Assembly (NCBI GenBank): GCA_025454185.1
Contig: JALOOY010000149.1
Coordinates: 1 to 5,489, forward strand
Direction: 5' to 3'
From: Thermodesulfobacteriota bacterium
Lineage (GTDB): Bacteria > Desulfobacterota > RBG-13-43-22
DNA length: 5,489 nucleotides
This document shows, piece by piece, positions 1-4,618 of this stretch. The stretch's first letter is position 1, and every line of letters starts with the position of its first letter. Below the pieces are notes generated by a model. It was given only the letters and a program-made list of their open reading frames with translations. It searched no databases and had not been told where the DNA came from. The position numbers and the translations under genes are program-made.

Positions 1-37
1 CTTTCAGCATTACCGGCCCAAGCTGTTCCGACGCCAT
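1..37 (-). CDS. N-terminal fragment of an unidentified protein (cut by window edge)
   Basis: An ATG at 37-35 is preceded nine bases upstream by a strong Shine-Dalgarno stretch, AGGAAGGAG on the minus strand (47-55). The frame runs open to the window edge and gives MASEQLGPVMLK. The good ribosome binding site and two upstream promoters pointing the same way make a real gene start likely. Twelve residues are too few to identify it. The LGPVML stretch is faintly like the start of NagZ-type beta-N-acetylhexosaminidases, but the Asp that usually follows is Lys here, so I give no function. It lies downstream of the regulator gene in the same direction, 313 bases away, with its own promoters. Confidence 0.6.
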   Translation of the reverse strand, partial: MASEQLGPVMLK

Positions 38-139
38 AGGGCGAATCTCCTTCCTGAATAAGGGAAGTATATGCCTAAACCTTACCTGCGGGCAGGGAAG
101 GCGGCCTGAACATCGTTACCTGGTTGAAATGAGTGGGGG

Positions 140-161
140 GGGCAATATAAGGGCAATATAA
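140..161. repeat. 11-bp perfect tandem duplication
   Basis: The unit GGGCAATATAA occurs twice head to tail at 140-150 and 151-161, just after a run of G. It lies in the presumed untranslated leader of the gene that starts at 37. It may simply be a replication-slippage duplication; no function is evident. Confidence 0.85.
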
Positions 162-224
162 TTTATTTCTTAAAAATTATAATTTAATTACCTGGAAAAC
201 CAATTAAAATATAACTTCTGCCGC

Positions 225-254
225 AGTATAGATTTGATCAAAAAATGATGTCAA
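225..254 (-). promoter_or_regulatory. Sigma-70-type promoter P2 (minus strand)
   Basis: On the minus strand a consensus -35 TTGACA (249-254) and a -10 TATACT (225-230, five of six matches to TATAAT) are separated by 18 bases. The start of transcription would be near 218, giving a leader of about 180 bases before the ATG at 37. A perfect 10-bp palindrome TTTGATCAAA (233-242) lies in the spacer, and GATCAAAAA occurs twice (236-244 and 255-263), so a repressor site over this promoter is possible. The promoter is read from sequence only. Confidence 0.6.
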
Positions 255-284
255 GATCAAAAATCCGTTTTTCGGTGGAAGTTA

Positions 285-313
285 TTGATAGTAAACTTTG
301 GAAAGGTTGTCAA
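285..313 (-). promoter_or_regulatory. Sigma-70-type promoter P1 (minus strand)
   Basis: On the minus strand a consensus -35 TTGACA (308-313) lies 17 bases from a -10-like TATCAA (285-290, four of six matches). It is 59 bases upstream of P2 and shares the extended -35 context TCTTGACA with it, so the two look like tandem promoters for the gene at the left edge. Its -10 is weaker than that of P2. Confidence 0.45.
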
Positions 314-320
314 GATTATA

Positions 321-342
321 AAATAGTGGGTAAATAGTGGGT
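321..342. repeat. 11-bp perfect tandem duplication next to regulator stop
   Basis: The unit AAATAGTGGGT is present twice head to tail at 321-331 and 332-342. Each copy contains AATAGTGG, which is the reverse complement of CCACTATT at 348-355, so either copy can pair with the same downstream arm. One unit is close to one helical turn, so two proteins could bind the same face of the DNA. Confidence 0.85.
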
Positions 343-355
343 AAAAACCACTATT
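333..355. promoter_or_regulatory. 23-bp dyad overlapping the regulator stop codon
   Basis: AATAGTGG (333-340) and CCACTATT (348-355) form a perfect 8-bp inverted repeat around GTAAAAA. The right arm contains the stop codon of the GAF-PAS-LuxR gene (351-353). It could be a weak 3' hairpin for that gene: the stem is AT-rich and no clean T-run follows on the minus strand, so it makes a poor terminator. Its centre (344) is about 66 bp upstream of the predicted P1 start, a spacing compatible with an activator site. Both roles are inference. Confidence 0.35.
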
Positions 356-1952
356 CATCCTGGGCATAGGACAAGAGATGGGCCCGCAGATTGATTTTCT
401 TGTTCTGCAACTGCAGTTTGCGCCGGATGTGGTGCCTATGAAATAAGATCGTGTTTTTGGAGAGAAAGAGCAGTTCGGCGATCTCCTTATTGGTTTTCCC
501 TTCCTTGACCAGGTCGGCCACTTTGATTTCCATGGAAGTCAAATTGAAATACTTGGACGATAGCGTACTGACAAAGGGAGAAGTGATGTGGTTGAGGTTG
601 GATTCCATGATATCGATCAGGGTCTGCTGGGTCGTGGACAGACGGCTCTTTTTCAGCCGGGCCAGGTAGGGATCGATCAGCTCTTTCACATTGGACAGGA
701 CCTTTTCCCCCAGTTCTTTCCGGTCCTCCTCCCGCTGTTTCAACAGGACCCGCAGGGCCGTGTTGACTTCTTCCAGGTGATGGGACTGGGCCTTGAGCTC
801 CACCTCCCGCCGGCGCAGGGCCTTTTCCACCCGTTTGCGCTCCTCCACTTCCTGTTTAAGCTGCGTGTTGATCTTGGCCAGTTCGGCCGTTCGTTCCCGG
901 ACCCGGTCCTCCAGGTGGTGACGGTATTTTTTCAGTTCCTGTTCGGCCTGTTTTCGGGCGCTGATGTCCCGCAGGATGACGATATTGCCCGCTTGCCGCC
1001 CTTCCCGGTCCTTATAAATCGTCGAACTGATCTGCACGTCCAGGACCCGGCCGTCCCGGGTAAGGCGTTTGGTCTCGAAAAGCCGGATCTTCTTGCCCCG
1101 CAGCATGAGCCGGATCGCCCTTTGCGTTTCCGGCCAGTTTTCCGGGGGCACAAAATCGATTTGCTTGCCGGATACCTCCGCCTCGGAAAAGCCGAAGGTC
1201 TGCTCAAAGGCCGGATTCACATAGGTAGCCGTACCGTTCATGGTGTAGACCACAATGGGATCGGGGGAGGACGTCAACAAGGACCGGTAGCGTTCTTCGC
1301 TTTCGCGCAGCGTTTCCGCGGTTTGTTTCCTTTCGGCCAGTTCCCGGCGAACCGCGGTGTAGAGTTTGGCCTTGTCGATGGCTACCAGGGCCAGTTCGGC
1401 AAAGCGGCCTAAAAAAGCGATGTCCTCCGGCTGGAATCTTTTTTCGGGATCCACACTGGCCAGTCCGATGACCCCGTGAAAACGCTTGCCGTCCTTCAGG
1501 GGGATTCCGACTACGGAGCGCAGGGCGTCCAGGGAAGGGTCGCTGATACGATCTTTCCACAGGTGGTAATTTTCCACCCACACGGGCTGCTCGGTTTCCC
1601 AGACCTTGCCGCCCACGCCTTCGCCCTTTTTTACCCGCCGGCCCAACTGTTTTTCAAAAAAACCCATGACGACCCGCATCTGCATCTCCCCTTCCCCGGG
1701 CTCCAGGAGATAGATGTATCCGCTGGCCGTGCCGCTCAGGCGGGCCGCCCGCTGCAGGATGACTTCCAGCAGCTCCTCCTTGTCCAGGCGGTGAATCAGA
1801 CCCAGGGAGGTTTCGTGCAGGGCCGTCAGGTGTTCGTTTTTGCGGCGGAGCAGCCGTACTGTTTCCCGGAGGTTTTCGAGTTCCCCGAGCCGGTCGTTCT
1901 TCGGGGCCGCTCCTTGCGGAGTTCGTTCCGGGCCGACCGTTTTTCTCACCAT
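351..1952 (-). CDS. GAF-PAS sensor transcriptional regulator with LuxR-type helix-turn-helix
   Basis: This is a predicted cytoplasmic 533-residue one-component regulator. After a short helical N-terminus come a GAF domain at about 54-197, a PAS domain at about 217-333 (SEERYRSLLTSSPDPIVVY, then the terminal RDISARKQAE), a charged coiled coil at about 335-415, and a LuxR/FixJ-type helix-turn-helix at about 467-530. Key motifs in the last are LTSMEIKVADLVKEGKTNKE and the recognition-helix region LSKNTILFHRHHIRRKL. There is no membrane segment, phospho-acceptor receiver, histidine kinase or diguanylate cyclase, so the signal is probably sensed directly by the GAF or PAS pocket. The ligand cannot be told. 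PAS-LuxR proteins with this C-terminal layout are frequent in Desulfobacterota. The ATG at 1952 has AGGA eight bases upstream. The divergent small gene starts 213 bases away. No convincing promoter for this gene was found. Targets are unknown. Confidence 0.9.
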   Translation of the reverse strand: MVRKTVGPERTPQGAAPKNDRLGELENLRETVRLLRRKNEHLTALHETSLGLIHRLDKEELLEVILQRAARLSGTASGYIYLLEPGEGEMQMRVVMGFFEKQLGRRVKKGEGVGGKVWETEQPVWVENYHLWKDRISDPSLDALRSVVGIPLKDGKRFHGVIGLASVDPEKRFQPEDIAFLGRFAELALVAIDKAKLYTAVRRELAERKQTAETLRESEERYRSLLTSSPDPIVVYTMNGTATYVNPAFEQTFGFSEAEVSGKQIDFVPPENWPETQRAIRLMLRGKKIRLFETKRLTRDGRVLDVQISSTIYKDREGRQAGNIVILRDISARKQAEQELKKYRHHLEDRVRERTAELAKINTQLKQEVEERKRVEKALRRREVELKAQSHHLEEVNTALRVLLKQREEDRKELGEKVLSNVKELIDPYLARLKKSRLSTTQQTLIDIMESNLNHITSPFVSTLSSKYFNLTSMEIKVADLVKEGKTNKEIAELLFLSKNTILFHRHHIRRKLQLQNKKINLRAHLLSYAQDE

Positions 1953-2092
1953 GGCCGTTTTCCTATACTCCCCATCCTAAGTGCCTGCGGCGTCACAACC
2001 CCTTAGCAGTAAAATCCTGCAGGTAGCTCCTTCGCCGAACGCCCCACGCCGAACGGTATTTTCGTATTAAGGTTCGTAGACCACTATCCGCC

Positions 2093-2121
2093 TTGACAGG
2101 TTCGAAGAAAAAAAGCATAAT
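2093..2121 (+). promoter_or_regulatory. Near-consensus sigma-70 promoter for the small basic protein
   Basis: A consensus -35 TTGACA (2093-2098) and a -10 CATAAT (2116-2121, five of six) are separated by the optimal 17 bases. Transcription would start near 2128, about 37 bases before the TTG start codon at 2165. A CCACTAT heptamer lies just upstream at 2081-2087, and a 9-bp direct repeat CGCCGAACG occurs at 2033-2041 and 2047-2055. The divergent regulator gene is on the other side. Confidence 0.75.
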
Positions 2122-2150
2122 AGCAGAGTTTTTACACCACGCTGCTGGGA

Positions 2151-2160
2151 AAGGAGGTGA
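2151..2160 (+). promoter_or_regulatory. Perfect Shine-Dalgarno sequence deciding a TTG start
   Basis: AAGGAGGTGA is fully complementary to the 3' end of bacterial 16S rRNA. Seven bases separate GGAGG from the TTG at 2165-2167. This is the best ribosome binding site in the window, and it fixes the start of the 39-codon gene at a non-ATG codon. Confidence 0.85.
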
Positions 2161-2164
2161 CCTC

Positions 2165-2284
2165 TTGGGACGACACAAAAAAATCGAACGAGTCCGGGAA
2201 ATCGAACGCCGACGTCACCGGAAGCTGAAGCGGAAAAAACTGGCGGCCAAGGCCGGTGCCCCGGCTGCTCAGCCCGCCGTCTGA
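2165..2284 (+). CDS. 39-residue highly basic small protein (hypothetical)
   Basis: With TTG read as Met, the product begins MGRHKKIERVREIERRRHRK. It continues with a Lys/Arg-rich stretch to about residue 25 and ends in an Ala/Pro-rich tail AGAPAAQPAV. I count 15 Lys or Arg against three Glu, a net charge near +12. The first 30 residues should be helical, and the tail flexible. There is no signal peptide, membrane segment or metal-binding Cys/His cluster. A perfect Shine-Dalgarno sequence and a near-consensus promoter support it as a real, probably well-expressed gene. An upstream in-frame TTG at 2093 is rejected because it lies inside the -35 box. The charge suggests binding to RNA, ribosome or DNA, but this is inference. 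I recall similar short basic conserved hypotheticals in this kind of bacterium but cannot name a family with confidence. It is divergent from the regulator gene and convergent with panE. Confidence 0.75.
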   Translation: MGRHKKIERVREIERRRHRKLKRKKLAAKAGAPAAQPAV

Positions 2285-2313
2285 TTATCTAACTAAATTC
2301 CAAAACAGGAATT

Positions 2314-2348
2314 CGAGCTCCGAGCTTCGAGCTTCGGATTTCGGATTA
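2314..2348. repeat. Degenerate 7-bp tandem repeat, five units
   Basis: Five consecutive heptamers read CGAGCTC, CGAGCTT, CGAGCTT, CGGATTT, CGGATTA. The first three differ by at most one base, and so do the last two; all keep the CG(A/G) start. The stretch is directly followed by the larger palindromic repeat after a 45-base gap. It looks like slippage-prone non-coding DNA. Confidence 0.7.
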
Positions 2349-2393
2349 AACCAGGCCTTTAGTGCTCCATTTCGTTATTGTTAACCGCGTATT

Positions 2394-2525
2394 CTGGTCA
2401 TCCTGGCGAAGGCCATCCCGCCGGCGGCGGGACAGGGAGCACGGATCCATTCCCTCCTGGATGCCGGCCATTCGACAAGACTCACGGCCCTGAGTTTATC
2501 GAAGGGTTTTCACCGGCATGACGAG
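2394..2525. repeat. 132-bp nested palindromic interspersed repeat
   Basis: The outer arms are imperfect inverted repeats: CTGGTCATCCTGGCGAA (2394-2410) against TTCACCGGCATGACGAG (2509-2525), pairing at 13 of 17 positions. Inside are a GC hairpin CCCGCC/GGCGGG around GGC (2417-2431) and a second dyad, TTCGACAAGACTCA (2471-2484) with TGAGTTTATCGAA (2491-2503). Sequences of the type GTCAT-CC-GGCGAAGGCC and TTCGACAAG-CTCA-GGCCCTGAG are familiar as dispersed non-coding repeats in many Gram-negative genomes. It has no coding capacity. It could be a REP-like or MITE-like element, or two such repeats nested together. Confidence 0.65.
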
Positions 2526-2627
2526 GTGCTGCTGAGATTCACCCAGAGTGGTCAAGGCCTTCATTTTTGTTTCAGCTTTTACGTTGCCCAAATTATAGAA
2601 TTATGTATTCAGTTTCACTGTGCGGGA

Positions 2628-3602
2628 TTAGTACTCCGTTGTTATGGAGTAGGCCCCCTGCAACGTGCGGACCTGCCGCCCGTAACTGTTTTCCAGGGTC
2701 TGCACCAGCCCGGTCAGCAGGCTGTTGACCGGAACGGGCAGGCCCATTTTTTCGCCTTCCCGCACGATGGCCCCGTTGATGAAGTCGATCTCCGTTTTCT
2801 TTTCCCGCAAAACGTCCTGGAGCATGGAAGACACATTGGTTCCGGTCAAACGGCAGACCTTGCGGACTTCGGCCAAGGGATTATCGAAAATCAAAGGGAT
2901 GCCTTTGGCCGCGGCCACCTGAACCGCTTCCTCCACCACCCTGGCCATGATCTGCTCCGTGGCCGGAAAATCCAGCAGACCGCCGTTGGGGAGGCGGGTC
3001 AGGGCCGTCAGGGCATTGATCCCCACATTGACCAGCAGCTTGCTCCAGATCAGGCTGCAGATGCGGGGCGCCAACCGGGTTAAGAAGCCGGCCGCCGAAA
3101 GGGCGGCCCGGGCCAGGAGCAGCCCGGGATGGTCCTCCACTGCCCCGCCCTCGAAACCCAACCCGATATAGGTATCCCCCACCCCGGCGTGACGAACCCG
3201 CCCGGGCCCCAGGGCTGTGGCGCCGTGGGAGGTGATGCCGGCCAGGACCCGCTCGGGGGGCAGGGTTTGCCCCAGGAGTTCCACATTGCCCACGCCGTTC
3301 TGCAGGGTCAAGATGTAAGGCCCCGGGGGAAGGTCGCGGAGCTTGCGGGCCACGGCCTCGGTATCGTAGGCCTTGACGCAGACCAGGATCAGGTCCGCGC
3401 CGGCCAGGGCCTCCGTCTCCAGGGCAACCGGCACCCGCTCCCGGATTTCCTCCTCGCCGGAAACGAGCCCTATCCCCTCCCGTTCCAGCAGGGCGGCCCG
3501 TTCGGGGCGATGGTCCAGCAGGCGAACCTCCAGCCCGGCCCGCACCAGCTTGACGGCCAGCAGGCAGCCCATGGCGCCCGGCCCCACCAACCCGATTTTC
3601 AT
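2628..3602 (-). CDS. panE: 2-dehydropantoate 2-reductase (ketopantoate reductase)
   Basis: This enzyme reduces ketopantoate to (R)-pantoate with NADPH, in the cytosolic branch leading to pantothenate and coenzyme A. The 324-residue product has the normal family length. An N-terminal Rossmann fold opens with MKIGLVGPGAMG, with the dinucleotide-binding GxGxxG at 7-12. LQNGVGN at 100-106 carries the conserved Asn. The C-terminal helical domain has WSKLLVNVGINAL (186-198), with the catalytic Lys at 188 and substrate-binding Asn at 192 and 196. SSMLQDVLREKKTEIDFING (258-277) holds the conserved Ser and the catalytic Glu at 271. The ATG at 3602 overlaps the panB stop as ATGA, with AGGA seven bases upstream inside panB, so translational coupling is expected. 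The wider ApbA/PanE family includes reductases of other 2-oxo acids, but adjacency to panB favours the pantoate role. Confidence 0.93.
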   Translation of the reverse strand: MKIGLVGPGAMGCLLAVKLVRAGLEVRLLDHRPERAALLEREGIGLVSGEEEIRERVPVALETEALAGADLILVCVKAYDTEAVARKLRDLPPGPYILTLQNGVGNVELLGQTLPPERVLAGITSHGATALGPGRVRHAGVGDTYIGLGFEGGAVEDHPGLLLARAALSAAGFLTRLAPRICSLIWSKLLVNVGINALTALTRLPNGGLLDFPATEQIMARVVEEAVQVAAAKGIPLIFDNPLAEVRKVCRLTGTNVSSMLQDVLREKKTEIDFINGAIVREGEKMGLPVPVNSLLTGLVQTLENSYGRQVRTLQGAYSITTEY

Positions 3603-4459
3603 TTCTTTTTCCTGCGGGTCCCGCCGGTCAGACGATCGAGTTCTTTTTTTTCCATGGGAAAAACGTGTTCAGGGCCCGGAAAAACCCCGGCCCGAACCTC
3701 CCGGGCGTAGTCCGCCAGGGCCTGGCGGATCAAGGGATACAGGCGGGCATACTGCTTGACGAAGGTCGGTTGAAATTTGTCGTACGTGCCCAGCAGATCG
3801 TTGCTGACCAGCACCTGCCCATCGCACTCCGGGCCGGCCCCGATGCCGATGGTGGGCACCCGGAGTGAACGGGTGATCATCCCCGCCAGTTTGTCCGGGA
3901 TGCATTCCATGACCAGGGAGAAGGCCCCGGCCTTTTCCAGGGCCTGCGCGGAATCGCTGAGCCGCCGGGCCGTTTCCGCATCACGTCCCTGGACCCGAAA
4001 TCCTCCGAGTTTGGAAACAGTCTGGGGGGTCAGGCCGATATGGGCCATGACCGGGATGCCGGCCTCCACGATGGCCCGCACGGTCTCCACCACCTCCAGG
4101 CCCCCTTCCAGTTTCACGGCGTCACAACCGGCCTCCTTCAAAAACCGCCCGGCATTGCGAATGGCCTCTTCCCGGCTGGTGTTATAAGACATGAACGGCA
4201 GGTCACCCACCAGAAAGGCAAACCGCACCCCCCGCCGGACGGCCCGGCAATGGTGCAGCATCTCTTCCATGGTAACCGGGACCGTGGAATCATAGCCCAG
4301 AACCACCATGCCCAGGGAATCCCCCACCAGGACCAGGTCTATTTCCGACTGGTCCACACAGACGGCCAGGGAATAATCGTAGGCCGTCACCATGGCAATC
4401 TTTTCCCCTATTTCCTTCTTTTTCTGCAACGCCGCTATGGTCATCTTTTTTCGGTCCAC
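3599..4459 (-). CDS. panB: 3-methyl-2-oxobutanoate hydroxymethyltransferase (ketopantoate hydroxymethyltransferase)
   Basis: PanB transfers a hydroxymethyl group from 5,10-methylene-THF to 2-oxoisovalerate, making ketopantoate, the substrate of the next gene's product. The 286-residue protein is a typical full-length TIM barrel. LVLVGDSLGMVVLGYDSTVP (42-61) and VGDLPF (84-89) carry the metal-binding Asp at 47 and 86. VKLEGG (115-120) and VMECIP (183-188) carry conserved Glu at 118 and 185, the second being the presumed catalytic base. GIGAGPECDGQVLV (205-218) and the FVKQYA region (233-238) complete the signature. The GTG at 4459 is chosen because GGAGGAGG (4464-4471) sits four to seven bases before it. 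The in-frame ATG at 4444 is about 19 bases from that site. The 3' end overlaps panE by four bases. An intrinsic terminator lies immediately upstream, so its own promoter or regulated read-through from folD is needed. Confidence 0.96.
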   Translation of the reverse strand: MDRKKMTIAALQKKKEIGEKIAMVTAYDYSLAVCVDQSEIDLVLVGDSLGMVVLGYDSTVPVTMEEMLHHCRAVRRGVRFAFLVGDLPFMSYNTSREEAIRNAGRFLKEAGCDAVKLEGGLEVVETVRAIVEAGIPVMAHIGLTPQTVSKLGGFRVQGRDAETARRLSDSAQALEKAGAFSLVMECIPDKLAGMITRSLRVPTIGIGAGPECDGQVLVSNDLLGTYDKFQPTFVKQYARLYPLIRQALADYAREVRAGVFPGPEHVFPMEKKELDRLTGGTRRKKK

Positions 4460-4463
4460 AAGC

Positions 4464-4471
4464 CCTCCTCC
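4464..4471 (-). promoter_or_regulatory. panB ribosome binding site abutting a terminator
   Basis: The minus-strand GGAGGAGG is four to seven bases from the GTG start at 4459. Only a few bases separate it from the terminator T-tract (4474-4480). Any panB transcript must either read through the terminator or start within or just after it. Confidence 0.75.
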
Positions 4472-4473
4472 AT

Positions 4474-4501
4474 AAAAAAACCCCCGGACACAGTCCGGGG
4501 G
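4474..4501 (-). terminator. Strong intrinsic terminator between folD and panB
   Basis: On the minus strand a perfect 9-bp GC-rich stem (CCCCCGGAC at 4501-4493 with GTCCGGGGG at 4489-4481) closes a three-base loop and is followed by seven T (4480-4474). This is a textbook Rho-independent terminator for transcription coming from folD. The plus-strand side is followed only by TTTCGGCTTTC and would act weakly. Its position directly before the panB ribosome binding site suggests it could also be an attenuator. Confidence 0.88.
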
Positions 4502-4596
4502 TTTCGGCTTTCAGGGCCTCCCCGTCCCGGTCCTTTTTTCGGATCCAGGCGGTCCAACCTCAAATCCCGATGGTGATGGCTGCAGCGATTACATCC

Positions 4597-4613
4597 GGGG
4601 GCGCTGCGCCCCC
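4597..4613. other. GC-rich hairpin just after the folD stop
   Basis: GGGGGCGC (4597-4604) and GCGCCCCC (4606-4613) are perfect inverted arms around one base, so a realistic hairpin would have about six base pairs and a five-base loop. It starts five bases after the folD stop codon in folD's direction of reading. No T-run follows on either strand, so it is not an intrinsic terminator by itself. On the minus strand, its distal arm continues into CCCCCGGA, the same eight bases that begin the terminator stem downstream. Confidence 0.6.
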
Positions 4614-4618
4614 GTCCG

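Larger units (their letters stand above)
38..350. other. AT-rich intergenic region with regulatory signals
   Basis: No gene is supported in this 313-base gap. About 160-345 is strikingly AT-rich compared with the GC-rich coding regions on both sides. Reading on the minus strand it holds a dyad at the regulator's stop codon, two promoter candidates (P1 285-313, P2 225-254), a perfect TATAAT at 176-181 with only a weak TTGGTT partner at 198-203, and a leader of about 180 bases from P2 to the start codon at 37. It also carries two unrelated 11-bp tandem duplications. No strong GC-rich intrinsic terminator follows the regulator gene. Confidence 0.7.
2285..2627. other. Intergenic region between convergent genes, repeat-bearing
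   Basis: This 343-base gap lies between the 3' ends of the small basic protein gene and panE. I see no gene in it. It holds a degenerate 7-bp tandem repeat (2314-2348) and a nested palindromic repeat (2394-2525). Neither end has a classical intrinsic terminator with a T-run, so the palindromic repeat may itself limit read-through between the convergent units. Confidence 0.7.

Noticed and set aside
588..1412. Long open frame on the plus strand opposite the regulator gene
   Set aside because: It is the antisense shadow of a clear GAF-PAS-LuxR coding region. The product is rich in Gln, Phe and Pro with no recognisable domain, and it has no convincing ribosome binding site.
1993..2178. 61-codon minus-strand frame upstream of the regulator
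   Set aside because: It is antisense to the small-gene promoter and ribosome binding site, has no ribosome binding site of its own and shows no recognisable protein features.
2093..2284. 63-codon version of the small basic protein starting at the TTG at 2093
   Set aside because: That TTG is inside the -35 box of the promoter, so it would not be transcribed. The TTG at 2165 has a perfect Shine-Dalgarno sequence.
2632..2651. Inverted repeat TACTCC/GGAGTA at the 3' end of panE as a terminator
   Set aside because: The stem is only six base pairs with an eight-base loop, lies inside the coding sequence and is not followed by a T-run.
3129..3710. Plus-strand open frame across the panB-panE junction
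   Set aside because: It is antisense to two well-recognised enzymes, has no family resemblance and is explained by GC-rich codon bias on the opposite strand.
4441..4473. Ten-codon minus-strand upstream frame (MEEGLWTEKR) whose TGA overlaps the in-frame ATG of panB codon 6
   Set aside because: The ATGA overlap is tempting as a coupled leader peptide, but the frame has no ribosome binding site of its own because it is preceded by the terminator T-tract. The GTG start of panB is well served by GGAGGAGG.
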